Positions 11,746-23,780 of a DNA stretch of 64,000 nucleotides are shown here, in pieces (position 1 is the stretch's first letter; each line of letters begins with the position of its first letter). The notes under the pieces are model-generated. The model ran no database searches, was not told the DNA's origin, and worked only from the letters and a program-made list of their open reading frames with translations. The stretch covers positions 1,302,001-1,366,000 of the forward strand of contig OZ199839.1 in NCBI GenBank assembly GCA_964304625.1. Reading direction: 5' to 3'. Both the position numbers and the translations under genes were made by a program. The stretch is from Kudoa neothunni (lineage: Eukaryota > Cnidaria).

Positions 11746-12427
11746 TTGCGACGTGCATTTACGCCTGGAGGTTGCATTGAATCATTTGTGATTGGAAATC
11801 ACAAAAAACCACGTTGTTTTGAAAATTCTAAATAAAACACTTCTAGTAAACTACAAATCAAACAGGAAAGAATGGATCATTAATGAAACATTTAACATAT
11901 GTCTTTCTAATTTTGACGATGTATTCAAAACGCAATACAAGAGAGTTTACTATTTCTTAATAATGCCACTTGCTATGCCGAAATTCATTTTCCCAATATC
12001 TCTCTTATATTCCTTACAAAAAATTCAACTAGCGTTTTGCAACTATTAGACCATGGAATCATTTTCTCATTCCTATTAAATTACAACAATAATTTAATAG
12101 AAAACCATATTGCTGAAGTTAGCAGTGATATAAATACATCCTCCCAAGGTATGCTTCAAACATTGTTCCTAATTAAAAATAGTGGGACAGTGTTTCAAAG
12201 GATATTGCATTTAATTGTTTCAGAAAATATGGGTTTCCTGCAACCGATGAATGCAATATTTCATTAGATATTAATTTAAGAAATAAAGAATTCTCAATTG
12301 GAAATTCTAAGATTATTCAAGAGGACGTCGTTATGCCTACATCAAAACACTTTGACGAGCTTGCTCCTTTGATTGTTGAATCTGCGGATTCTGAAACTGA
12401 AGATTTAGGAGTGGCAGAATTTATATA
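11746..12427 (+). pseudogene. Tigger/pogo transposase remnant (copy B)
   Basis: Nearly identical to the remnant at 1530-2212 and with the same lesions: Asn in place of the catalytic Asp in FLNNATCY, and the one-base shift before DIAFNCFRKYGF. It has one extra A in CACAAAAAACC near 11803, which moves the upstream frame. Same assignment as copy A; not functional. Confidence 0.8.
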
Positions 12428-12741
12428 AAAAAAATATGTATTTAAATTTTTAAACAAGCAGAATAAATATACGACAGAGAGGGATTGATTATCTAGACGA
12501 AATAATGAGTTAAGATGATAAAATTACGACATACGCCTTTAAAAATATAAATAAAAATAACATTAAATAATATATTATTTCATTAAAAGGAGATGAACGT
12601 ATAAATGGAATTAATTTCTTTAAAATAAGTATATTTTTTTATATTTGCGCGCGCAGCAAGTTACGGAAAATACTTCACTGAAGCATTTTCAGCAACTTCC
12701 CCATGGTCTCAAGAGGATTACGGAAAATCGGTTACCTACCG

Positions 12742-13151
12742 TACTACTAAATGCGCTCGTGTCTTGCAAAAATCTTAGGATAATCTCCAAACATGCCGGT
12801 TTCTTTCAGTAGAAAATAAAATCAAAACTTAGTCATACTCTTATTTCTTTTATTTATTTAAAAATTAATTTTAGTTAAAGTTAAGTAAATAATAAATGTA
12901 AGAGATTCAAAGGCCTTTAAACACTGAATATTATTGGTTCGGTTTCGAAAAGGTAGTCTATTATTTTATATCCTTACGGAAAAATTTTAGCGAAAATAAA
13001 AGGTAAGAATATAAATTTCGATAAATAAAATATTTGGGGTTCTTAAATACCCCGTCCGTCTCGTAAGGGATAAAATAATTTTATCCTTTTTTCATATTTT
13101 ATAAGCTTGTGTAATTTTTAGTTAAAATCCCCGATTAAAGCTTTAAATTAA
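12742..13151. repeat. Right part of TTAA-type repeat in copy B, up to the MULE insertion
   Basis: No gene is seen. This is the same segment as 2525-2935 in copy A, with scattered substitutions. It includes the CCCGTCCGTCTCGTAAGGG terminus at about 13050-13070 and ends in TTAAATTAA (13143-13151), the left target duplication of the MULE. Confidence 0.7.
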
Positions 13152-13457
13152 GGAAGGGTCTATTGGCCCGGCAGATCAGTTTTACGATTTTGTATTATTA
13201 AAAATAAGTAAAATTAGGTTTTTCATTTCCCAATTGTTAAATTACAAAGTTTACAAACATATTTTTGATATTCGAGTCGCTCCAATTAGGAATTGTTACC
13301 TGCACGGCGTGATTATCGTTTTCAAATATTATATATTTAACTTATATTTTTTCGCCGAAATTTGAGAATAAATTGATCTAGTGATCGCATCTAAATTAAA
13401 CAGTGACGTTGAATTTTATGAACCTTGTGTTTCGTATAGCGTGGTTATTCGTACGCA

Positions 13458-15533
13458 ATGAACAGCAACGAAAGTGGTGGAAGCAACCATGATGTTAACA
13501 CTAACGAGAATAATTTTTTTAAAGTTGAAAATTGAACAGTTGGAATTACTCGATAAATATACGATGTCCATATTAGATTGCAAAACCATTGAGAGTGGCC
13601 AAAAACGATGTGATCGAGTGTTAAATCCATTATTAAAATATTATCAATTAAAATATTGTTGTATTCATGGCGGAAAAAAGGTAAATCGTTTTATTTTGTT
13701 AAATACATTTTATTTAAGGTTGATTATTGTTTTGTCTTTAGGAATATTTTTATTTATTTGATAAGTTATTTATTGGTTTCATTACTTTAGAGAAAGCGAT
13801 CAACTGGTCAACGAAATACGAACTCTTATTATAAGGGATGCCCAGTGTTTTTAAGATTTCTAATAGACACCGATGGGAAAAAACTTGTGTTAAAATCTCG
13901 TAATTTATCACACAACCACGATTCTCTTAGTTTACCCTCAAAATTTTCGTCAAAGGCAAAAAAACTTAATGATGAGGAGATTATATATATCACCCAACTT
14001 GTTGAAGTCGACGGTAATTCAAAGGCTATCCAAGAAAAAATTTTCAGGGAGAAGGGAAAGTAAGTTTCACTGAAAATGGTAAGAAACATTAAATATTCAA
14101 TTAAATCCCATTCAACCACACTTGATTGTTTGTTAACTCTAAAAAATAATCCTAATGTATTTATTGAAGTGTTAGAAGGTGAAAATAATTTTAAGGGCCT
14201 GTTTTATCAAGATTTGGACATGAAAAAATGCCTGAAAGCTTACCCCGAAATAATATTTATTGACGCCACATATAAATTATTAGACTGTAGGGCTCCAGTT
14301 TATTTTCTTGTGGTAATGGATGGAAGAGGAATGAGCGAGATTGTGGCAACAGGAATCCTCACTGAAGAAACTGAGGAAATATTATCGTGGTTTATTAAAA
14401 CAATTAAAAAGCATAACCCAGTGATAGAAAATGAGACTAAAATTTTTATGACAAAGACATGGTAGAACGAAAAGTTTTAAAAAATATTTTTCCAAATGTT
14501 AACATTCAATTATGTCTTTATCATGTCTTAAAAGCATTTAATCGTGAAATCAAGGTCGAGAAAATGAACATCAATTCTAAGGAAAAAGAAATTTCACTCC
14601 TTTACCTACAAAAAATCTCATACGCCAAAAAAAATGATGAGTATAATTCTATAAAAAAAACAATTTAAGGATAATGTAGGAGAAAACGTTTATCATTATT
14701 TTAAAAATAATTGGCATACCATCAAGGATGAATGGGTTATTGGTTTACGGAGATACGATGGAATGTTCTTAAATTTTACCAATAATAGAATTGAAAGTGT
14801 CAATTCCAAGGTAAAGCAAGTGATTCCATTGTTTTCCTCTTTTGAATAATTTTTCAAGAAGTTTCTGGTTTACATAAATACTTCAAGAATGGAGAATGAT
14901 AATAAGGCTGTACAAGAAATTTTAGACTCCTCAAAAATTCATTGATCCTGATATAATCGAGTATTTTAATTATTTAACAAAATACCCATTTCAAATGGTT
15001 TCAAATGAATATTCTAAAGTTCTATCGCCAGAAAACATCGGTGACAAAATTTTTCCAGATAGTTTTAATATGCCTTCCAATGATAAATGTAGCTGTCACG
15101 TATTTACATATCGGAAAAAGTGTAATCTTCCACTTTTTGATAAATCTTTGTGCTCCAAGAGATGGACAAAAAAATTACTTTATTGAAAATTCCAGATTGC
15201 AAGAAAATGTTTGCGAAAAGAATGATGTCGACTTTGGGAGCGATTCTATTACTTTCAGTTCTTTATCCAAGAATGTTCAATATTCAGAACAGAAAAAATT
15301 TAATGAAGCTTCTAGGTTAATGAAAACCGTCGCTGCTAGAATATCAGAAAAAACAGGCCCTGAATACAATTATTGGATAGATATGCTGAAACAGTTTGTG
15401 GAATGCGTTGAAAATAATGAAAAAATTGCGATAACAAGATTTAACGATAATGACTCTACACGTGAGGTCTCAACAGCCTCAAGCAAAAACATCACTGTGT
15501 CTAAAAGTATTCATTTATATAATATAATGTAAT
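13458..15533 (+). pseudogene. MULE transposase with SWIM zinc finger, broken
   Basis: Start near 13458, one intron at 13681-13790 (GTAAAT to TTTAG) joining KYCCIHGGKK to RKRSTGQRNT. A Cys/His zinc finger follows (KGCPVFLRF to LSHNHD, about 13840-13930). The MULE core shows the first Asp in FIDATYKL (near 14260), the second in DKDMVERK (near 14455) and the Glu in TNNRIESVN (near 14790). The family CLYHVLKAF block is at about 14510. A SWIM zinc finger begins CSCHVFTYRKKC (near 15090). Reading-frame breaks occur in a T run near 13515, near 14063, at the second Asp, near 14665, near 14850, near 14940 and inside the SWIM finger. This copy therefore cannot make transposase, although its ends look recently mobile. 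Confidence 0.85.
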
Positions 15534-15911
15534 ATTAATTCTGACCTTTATAGATTCAGAATTACATCATTGCCCTATAAACGAAAGTCAACAAGAGTAA
15601 AACGGAATCCCTGTTTAAATATTTATTCTAATTATAGAGAGAAATCCAATAATGGTGAAAAATCATTTGAGATATCTGATGAAGATAATAAAATTTCAAG
15701 TAATATAAAAATTAATTATATTTTTGATTCAAAATGTAGAATTAATTTTGCCTTCAAAAATTAAATATAAGGGCCGCCCTAAAGGTTCGTCGACGACTGT
15801 AATTGGTATAAAAAGATCTAAAGTCCACATGAGTTCGTTCATGAATTTAACTGAAAAGCAACAAATTTTGAGTATATTATAAATTATAAATTTTTTAAAT
15901 AATAAATAGCT

Positions 15912-16334
15912 ATGCTGAGTTGGTTCGTTGATAAAAAAATTGCGAGAAGAGCTATGGTTAATAAAGAAAAAATTGATGAAAAGGATGTCGAGGTTTTTTC
16001 CGATAACGTAAGTGACGCGATTCTTGACCAAAGGGTTAAAATTGATAAAATATTTCCTTATTTTACTGACGACGCCATTTATAATATTAAAACGATTATA
16101 AAAAACAAACAAACCGTTGGCTATATGTGCAGTATCTGTAAAAACACGATTGGGAACATGGAATCATCTATAGGTTGTGATACATGCTTAGAATGGAGTC
16201 ATTTCAAATGTCAAATATCAGTATTGGTCCATATTCTAAATATTGGTGTTGCATCGAATGTAAAAAGTTATTCAAGAACAAATGAAAGTACAAAGGTTGC
16301 AAACTTGAAAAAAATGTCTCCAACAAAAGAGTAG
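15912..16334 (+). CDS. PHD-finger ORF carried by the MULE (140 aa)
   Basis: An open frame downstream of the transposase on the same strand, inside the MULE. Residues about 74-100 have the spacing of a PHD zinc finger: MCSICKN, then a Cys pair in GCDTCLEW, then SHFKC. The remainder is charged and not recognised. It could be a separate accessory ORF or the displaced C-terminus of the transposase after the frame breaks upstream. The second reading fits the absence of any obvious promoter and the short gap (about 380 bases of relic coding-like sequence). No homologue is claimed. Confidence 0.5.
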   Translation: MLSWFVDKKIARRAMVNKEKIDEKDVEVFSDNVSDAILDQRVKIDKIFPYFTDDAIYNIKTIIKNKQTVGYMCSICKNTIGNMESSIGCDTCLEWSHFKCQISVLVHILNIGVASNVKSYSRTNESTKVANLKKMSPTKE

Positions 16335-17560
16335 TTTTATTCGAATTATCTTCAAAATTATCACGATTTTTCCAGATACAAATTTTTTTATTGCAAATAC
16401 GAATAGTGCCAAACTATATTATCTTTTTAATATTTTTAATTACGCGAATAATCGAATAAATACCATTTCTTTTGTAAACAACATTGGCTATTATAGGGTC
16501 GATTTGTTTAAAGCTTCGTTTTTAAAATTAAATTCTATAGTCTTAATCGGTTTCTATAATGATCTCGTATATAATCAACATTAAATAAACTTCATGTTTA
16601 AGAATATACCAATATAATTAATATTTTTTCGAACCCGGATGGAGATATTTACTTACTCATTCGAAATAGCGTCGAAATTTTAATTTATTTACAATGCAAG
16701 CATAATTTGAATAATATTTCGAGATAAATTTTGTCAAATTGCTTTACCGCTTGACTAAATGAACTTTTGTTCGTTATGCACAATGCAAATTAACTTATTG
16801 GTACAAATCAATCTCTCGAAATTGAATATCAATAAATTATCAAACTGATATAAATAATTATTAATTATTGCTCTAAATAGAATCAAATATATCTCAAAAT
16901 TATTATTTTTAGATGCATTTTAAGGATAAATATAACGCATAATTAAGTCATTGGAATATATTAATATGATGTAAATATTTCTATAGAAAACTTAAGCCTT
17001 ATTAATCCAATAATTCATAAACGTTCTAGTTTATGTAAGATTGGCATTTTTCACAAGCCAAAAAATGAAGATCTCGATTCTATCCGTGTCTAAATAGGTA
17101 TCTGAGTAATCTCGTTAATTAAACTTAATTGATAGATATACTTGTCGTTAAAATGTTATTTAAATATTAAATGTAATTTTATATCCACTCAAAGTAAATT
17201 TAAATAGCATGCGATGCTGATCTGCCGGGCCAATAGACACTTCCTTAAATTAATACAAATTTTATTCACTATTTATTACTCTATATTTTTGCAATGTTTA
17301 ATAATAAAACGAAATTTTAATTAATAAACGACGTTACACCAACTCAAGTATAAATACTAGAATTTTATGTCAAACCTCAAATGTAGTAATTGTGTATTTA
17401 ATTTTATTTGACCTCTCTAAATATCAATTGTTATAAAATTCTTGGTATGAAGAATAAATAATGCAACGCCTTGTCAAATCATACGAAAATAGAAATATTT
17501 TGAGAATTTCACTATAAATATATTTTGTAATTTTTTAAATTATTTAAGATTTTTCATTAA

Positions 17561-19066
17561 CTATGTGTCAAGTATGAAATACACTACATCATCCAACAAT
17601 TTCAGAAAAGGATTCGCTGATTGTGGTCGTTCACTTGTAGTTTTTGTTCGAACATCTGCAGTTGGCATTAATGGAACTGCATCTGCAGTTTCAGTTGTTA
17701 AAGGTGTTTCGCAAATAGCTCTACAGGCTACGTTAGATTTAAAATTATTCAAGTTCATCTCTTTTCCGTTGAATTTAAATGTTTGGCAACTTTTAACACC
17801 ACCGTTGGTTGCTCCGTAGTAATATCTCTCTAATTCGTATTTATCATTCCCAGTCGTCACGCCAACTTTATCCTGTTTACAAACTTCGACAGCATTGATA
17901 TCACCAAGATGGGCAGCTAATTTATAATTAAGGAAAACAAAAATAAGTAATACGATTATTGTGAATTACTCGCTGGACAGAAGCTTGCACAGAGCTCTAC
18001 CGAACTAAAAATATTATTTGAACCATCATCAATTTTGAAGGAGGTTTCAGGAGCTTGAGAAAGAAAAGGGAGACAAGCTTTTCTGTCTTTATGGAAATAG
18101 AAGTACTCTTTTAAATTATTAGAGCTTTCTTCAGTTGTAATTTTTGCTTGAGGTTGAACTTGATATGGGCCAGTTGCATTACAGGCAGCAACTAGCTTAG
18201 CTATTTTTTGGTTAGCAAATATTTATCACACAATTGAATACTTATGCAGGTTTCTACACATTTAGGTAACTCCTCAAAATATCCCCTTAGTGCAGTTTCA
18301 CCAACAGCGGCATAAACACATCTTTTTTTATCTTTATGTAAAACAACACCCATTTTCGGACTCGCGGTGTCCACTTCAGCTGCGAAGCCGCAGTCAAATA
18401 TATTAGGAGTCGGTGTTAATGGGCTATTTTCATCAGTACTAGGGATACCACCATTTTTCTTATCTAATTTAAATTTTCCCATAAAAATGAGTTTAAAATT
18501 TAAAAAATTAGCGTTACTTTGACAAGCATTTTTACATTCAACTTCGGAATCGAAATTATTTGCATTTCCACCACATCCACTGTATTTGAATTCATGGCAC
18601 GAGTTCACAGCGGCGCCACCATTGACAGTCTCCTTTGAAAAATACCACCTTGTTTGTCTTTTCTCCTCTGGTACTTCACAGGTGCCTACTGATTTAGTTT
18701 CCCCACACGCGTTGGACTTCTCCTCAGGTGTAAATGTAACTATTTCAAATGTTATTAAAATACGGGATTATTGCGGTATACGGTGGTATTGACAAACCGC
18801 TTTTGACACAAAGTTATTAAAGTTTCCAAGAGAACCTTTATATTTGAATGACTTGCATGTAGCAGTAGCTTTGTCGACATACCATCTATCAACTACAGCT
18901 TTTTTTTGTTCATCTGCGCTCATCCAAGAAGGAGGTTCCCCCTCATCTAACCTGTAATCGGTTAAAGCCTTTTCTAAAATAACATTATAACAAAAATAGA
19001 TTAACTTGATATACCAGTTGATACAATTTCTAATAATAATAATAATAGAAATGGAAAAGTCAACAT
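17561..19066 (-). CDS. Secreted five-domain Kunitz-like protein, copy B (six exons)
   Basis: Predicted exons: 19066-19015, 18973-18782, 18739-18518, 18463-18242, 18200-17970, 17916-17561. Introns are 41, 42, 54, 41 and 53 nt, all phase 1 GT-AG; the frame is unbroken for 424 aa. Signal peptide MLTFPFLLLLLLEIVST, then five Kunitz-like domains with the same Cys pattern as copy A (2, 6, 4, 4 and 4 Cys). Exon 2 is identical to copies A and C at the protein level. Domain 5 has diverged (YYYGATNGGVKSC) and the tail differs. As in A, Glu follows the second Cys of domain 2. Its 3' flank was split from it by the MULE insertion, about 300 bases downstream of the stop. Secretion is likely; inhibitory activity is doubtful; role unknown. 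Confidence 0.85.
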
Positions 19067-20633
19067 TCACTTCTTTATTAAAGTAGACTATTAGGTACCG
19101 TATTTGAGCGAGATGTAAATTACATTTATTATACGGATGAATCAAACATCAATTGATTCATTATTTAATGCAGGATAACTTAAAATTTAATAAATATTAA
19201 ATATTTTGCATTAGTTGTAATAATTTTCATTATAACATATATTAACCACACAACATAAATGACTTAAATTTAATTTCAAATTTTGATATTTATAAAATCA
19301 TATACAATGACCGAAGATTTATAATCTAGTTAATTTAGAACGAAGAACATTTATCTATTGTTCAAATTAATTAAAAATGTTTATCTTCAGAGATTATTAC
19401 GATCAATTCATTTTACATAGGATTAACGGCACTCAATAATGAGAAAATGATTTAGATTCAACTAATATTTTTAATTTAAATAGGAAATTTAATAATTGTG
19501 CAGGATTAAATTTTAAAATTTATAGCAAATAAAATTAAGAATAATAATTTTTCAAAATATGTTTTAAATTTTATTTTATATATATTTTATTAGCCCTTTG
19601 GGTCCCAGCGTATACTTAAATATATACGATCAAATGTGGAATTCCCTAGACGCTCTCGTTTGACTATTCCATCTACAATAATTTCTGAACATTTTATTTA
19701 ATTTATTTTTTCAAAAACGATGTTACGTTATTACAGTAAACTTAAATCGGAAGATATTAATACAATTATTAAAATTGCATTGTTTTGAAAATAGGATAAT
19801 TATCCATGCGTTTGTTCCAAATTATAACACGCAGATACGTAAAAATATTTTTTTATAATAACAAAAATATTTTTTGGGTTGATTAAAACAAAGCGTAAGC
19901 TTTTAACGAGATGCACATACAAATATGTTGTACTATTATTTATAAATAGGGCTCACACGTAACAGATTTGACCACACCTTAATCGTAACGTCGTTCAATT
20001 TAAAAACTAAAATCTAGTTCTATGCAAGAAGCATTATTGTTTTACAAAATAATCATTTTTATGATTTAGACACAATCTCCGAACATGATAGTATCATTGT
20101 ATTATACAAAAACAACGAGCTGGAGTCGCGGGAAAATATTCCAACCAGCAAATATGAACATTTTGAGGAGATAATAAAATTAAAACTTTTCGATAGAATA
20201 TTTATAGAGCTTTTTAAACGATTCATTGTTTGGCTTGATTTTCCGAGAAACCAAACCATGATCCGATCAGTGTGACTATTTTCTTCAGAACATAGGTAGT
20301 AGAGATGAAAATATACATAGGTACTGTTATTTTAATGAGTATCGTTCGAAGGCTGAGAATTCCATTCTACTGGCAAACAAATAAAAATTGTCTCCTATTT
20401 CAAATTTTGTCTAAAAGTCGATGATTTGAACATTTACCAAATATATTCATTTCCATTACAAAACCAAAATAAAAACCAGCCAACATTGGAAAACTTTGAT
20501 AGTTTTGCAAAATAAGCCTTATTTTATCACTTATTATTTTTCATTTCATGGAATTTTACCGAATAGTAAGCATTTAGTAGGTCAAAAAATTATCTTTTTT
20601 TAAGGGGAAATTAACGTAAGGCAAAACATATCC
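18464..20633. repeat. Segmental duplication block B (mate 25079-27248)
   Basis: Nearly every base matches 25079-27248 at a constant offset of 6,615, apart from scattered substitutions, a single-base indel near 20405 (CAAATTTTGTC against CAAATTTGTC) and a compensating one near 20462. It spans the 5' half of the Kunitz gene, its upstream region and the start of the piggyBac relic. Identity stops abruptly after AAGGCAAAACATATC. Confidence 0.88.
19067..19588. other. 5' flank of Kunitz B
   Basis: No gene is seen. AT-rich upstream sequence, near-identical to 25682-26203 (copy C) and similar to 4769-5290 (copy A). A promoter is expected here, but I see no element I can name. Confidence 0.5.
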
Positions 20634-21490
20634 AATTGCCGATTAACTGTGGGTTGGAAATGTTTATAAAGAGGGGGATGTACGATTTTATTTGATTTAC
20701 TATTCATACGATAGTAAGTTTAATTAATAAAACTGGTACGAATTCGGAAGACTGCCCTTAAACTATGTAAATACACTTCCAATTGCCAAAAAATAGTTTT
20801 TATATCTTGATAACTGGTTAAAAAATATATCCACGCAGATAGTTTGTTCAAAAATTCTTTTTTGCAAACGCAATCAGATCAGATCGGGAGAAAAACTAAC
20901 TTTGTAATTTGAAAATTCGCGGAAGGGGATAGGTTGTGGTACTTTCGAATGTGTCAAATAAATAAAATATAGAATTTTCTTAATTTAATGGATTTGGGAT
21001 ATGTGGTTAACTTAATCATCTTCGACTTATTTGACGTTTGAGGCTACTAGATCAATAAAACGATTTGAGCGTACAAAAGAGAGCTTAATATTCTATACCA
21101 GTATTTCCCAACCTGGGGTTCAAGGACCCCTAAAGGGTACGTGAGAAGATTTTTACTCTTAGAAACTTGGTCTTTAGTGAATTTCTGGTTTTAATAAATT
21201 ACGACTTTAAAAACTACTCTGGGACAATAGTGTCAAATATAAATTTCCGTGGTAAATACTCTTGAAGATTCATATTCGATTAGCTTAACTAGTCGGAGGT
21301 CAGTGAACGAAACATGTTGGAAAATATTGTTCTGTACCCCTCTGCGGTAACCGAATACAACGAGAACAGTGGCGGAGTAGATGTTCCGAATATACCAAAC
21401 CCAACGTGTGAAAAATTTGGTATGGGAATATTTATCTGGCCATAAATATTTCTCTCTGGTAGTCATAGTTATTTCACAGAAAAAAATTGT
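19589..21490 (+). pseudogene. piggyBac transposase relic B
   Basis: A CCCTTTGGGTCCCAG terminus at about 19594 begins the unit. A 66-residue open stretch at about 20064-20265 (LESRENIPTSKYEHF, then FIELFKRF) fits the segment before the core. 20304-20515 reads MKIYIGTVILMSIVRRLRI then PFYW, matching the start of the piggyBac DDE domain (family consensus around GxxILMGxxxxPxxxxYW). Near 20875 IRSDREKN resembles the TIRSNR block. Near 21340-21430 EYNENSGGVDVPN matches the YNxxMGGVD block. Stops and shifts between the blocks make it non-functional. No single line of evidence is decisive, but the order of four family blocks is. Confidence 0.72.
21098..21140. repeat. hAT-type terminal motif
   Basis: CAGTATTTCCCAACCTGGGG followed by TTCAAGGACCCCT has the form of the terminus of many short hAT elements. 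I did not find the opposite end, so this may be a fragment. Confidence 0.35.
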
Positions 21491-21709
21491 AGAATGACGA
21501 AGGTTGAAAGCAATGACACTATTTATCTACCAGGTTTTACATCAAAAACAGGATTTTATAACTCGTGACAGGAAATAGATAATAGAGTATCCGGCTCCAG
21601 TTTTTTTGCAAATTGTAACAATCAGAAAACCAAGACAGCAATTTAATCTTTCCCTCGGCTATTCTCTATTAATCGACTAATAATCTATATTATGGGACAA
21701 TCTATTTAA

Positions 21710-23776
21710 CTCTCAAAAAACTTACGCGTGTGCCGAGGGGAAACCTAAGGTACCCCAGAGGTTTTTCAACTTAGTTCGCTCGCAGGGATAAAAAATTTGA
21801 TGATGTCTCTTTCCACAACACTGGTACATGCACGATGATTATAGGATTAATTTTATTCCCATTAGTTTTGTATGTTATTAAGCGAATAATTAAATTTAAA
21901 CAATAATATTATCTGTTTATATTTTATTTTACCGCATAAACAACGTAAAAGACCAATTCTAGCGTTTAAACCAAATGTTGCAACATAAAATGTATTTAAT
22001 ATTATATGAGATTTTTAAAATAAGTTATTGATTACAAATAATTTTTCAATTTATTATTAATATTTATTTGTGGTAGAAAAACACTTTAGATGGCGGTTTC
22101 ACTATTAGGGAAAATAAGTTATCGATGATTCCTGACAAGATGACCGAGGATGTAATGAGCACATTTTTATGTTTATTCTCCTTTCAACATAAAATTTTTG
22201 TAAATACTCGTAACTCTGATAAGCTCATAATAATATTGACAACGAAGTTCAACATTTTTTTTAGTTTAAGTTTAATTATGCCATGGTTATCAAAAATGTG
22301 GACACAATGTTTTGCGACCGTTCTTTATTTTGCACCAACTACCGCGCAACCACCTACTAAAATTTTGAAACCGTCTGAGGTCAGTATAGAAACACTTATG
22401 ATCCTTATATGGGTTATAAACGATAATTCAGCCGACTGAAAATATAATGTTGCATCTGAATATGGCGAATATAATAATGAACGGCGATATATCAACTGAC
22501 CCGAACGCATACATCAAAGAAGATAATGAATCGAACTGTAATGAATTCAATCAAACTCATAACGAAACAAAAATTTATGAAAATAATAACTACGAAAAAA
22601 AGAGGTGACAGATAGATTATTGCATACATTAACTAACTTAGTGAAAACGATTGTGGCAAATGATTTAGTGAGCTTAACTCCTCGTTGCCGCAGGATGAAT
22701 AAACTTATACCTACTAATATGAAAATTCCACTATTAACAATTAATTCAAACCTAATTATATTATGAAGGAGGTAAATACTATAGGTATATCCATACCCAC
22801 GGCAGTGAATGATTATTTTGAATATGATAAAAAAAATTGATATCTATGAAGCATGTTTGGAAAAATATAATCATTTTGTCTGATAAATTTTTGTGGGTTA
22901 TTCGTCTTAAAACATAAAATTAATAGAAATAAAATTAATTCAATAATCATCGCGCACGCATCATTGTTGTGGAAAGAGATACGATAAAAAAAATTTGTTT
23001 TATGTGATTATTACTTAGTTTAAAATGAAAGTAACCTCCCAAAACGTAGAGATATTTAATCAGCTAGGAAAAAATACGGGCAATTCATTGGCATCACATT
23101 TAAGAAAAAGGCGAGAATAAACAAGCAATCTCACAAAAATATAGGTTATATTTGCATAGGGTTATTGACTAATTATTTGAAAAGTCAATGTTGATTTTCA
23201 AGTGAATTTGTCGTCCGAAGGGAACAAATGACAAAACCGCCACAACAGAGACATCCGAATGTTTTAGTCAATCTCATTATGCGATCGTGGTATTAAATCG
23301 TAGGAATATTTCCTTCCCTTCGAACGACTACCTTTTCCGTGATAATTTTTATTAAATAGTAAAATTCACGGCTGATGTAAAAAAACAAATATGGAACAAA
23401 ATTAAATATTAATCGACCTATACTTTTAACATTAATATACTACTAAGAGGGCTCGTGTCTTGCAATAATCTCAGGATAATCTCCAAACATGTCGGTTTCT
23501 TCCAGCAGAAAATAAAATCAATATTTAGTCATACTCTTGTTCCTTTTATTCATTTAAAAATTAATTTATAATGATAAATTTTTAGTTAAAGTTAAATAAA
23601 CGTAAGAGATTCAAAGGCCTTTAATAACTAAATACTATTAGTTTGATTTCAAAAAAGGTAGTCTATTATCTTATATCCTTACGAAAAAATTTTAGAGAAA
23701 ATAAAAAGTAAGAATATAAATTTCGATAAATAAAATAATTGGGGTTCCTAAAATACCCTGTCCGTCCCGTAAGGGG
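21710..23776. mobile_element. TTAA-flanked piggyBac-like non-autonomous element (2,067 bp)
   Basis: Flanked by TTAA at 21706-21709 and 23777-23780. The left end is CTCTCAAAAAACTTACGCG and the right end complement is CCCCTTACGGGACGGACAGG. The element at 45234-48347 has related ends and the same TTAA flanks. No transposase is seen: an acidic open stretch at about 22447-22610 is not recognised. The interior carries an inverted repeat, 21795-21875 against 22905-22990 (CTCTTTCCACAACA arms). It contains the empty target site of the Tigger element at about 23432. Confidence 0.68.
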
Positions 23777-23780
23777 TTAA

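Larger units (their letters stand above)
10816..12741 (+). mobile_element. Tigger/pogo DNA transposon, complete ends (copy B), with nested solo LTR
   Basis: The element begins CAATAAGTAACCGATTTTC and ends with the complement of CGGTAGGTAACCGATTTTCC, flanked by TA at 10814-10815 and 12742-12743. Two empty sites confirm the boundaries: 23430-23442 (copy C) and 45777-45790 both read AATATACTACTAAG without the insert. A second AACCGATTTTCCGTAAC motif near 10982 may be a subterminal binding repeat. Without the nested LTR and its duplicated ATAAT the element would be about 1.79 kb. Confidence 0.9.
13152..17244 (+). mobile_element. Mutator-like (MULE) transposon, 4,093 bp, with 9-bp target duplication
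   Basis: Inverted termini of 28 bp with one mismatch: left GGAAGGGTCTATTGGCCCGG and eight more bases; right is the complement of GGAAGTGTCTATTGGCCCGG and the same eight. Perfect 9-bp duplications TTAAATTAA lie at 13143-13151 and 17245-17253, and 2927-2935 in copy A is the unoccupied site. Nine-base duplications are diagnostic of MULEs. The interior encodes a broken transposase and a PHD-type zinc finger ORF. 16335-17200 is AT-rich without a gene. Confidence 0.93.

Noticed and set aside
20059-20259. Minus-strand 66-aa ORF, repeated at 26674-26874
   Set aside because: The plus strand over the same bases reads as a piggyBac-like segment continuous with the downstream catalytic block; the minus 'ORF' is its shadow.
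22125-22439. 104-aa plus-strand ORF
   Set aside because: No recognisable domain, lies inside the TTAA element, and is not preserved in the related copies.
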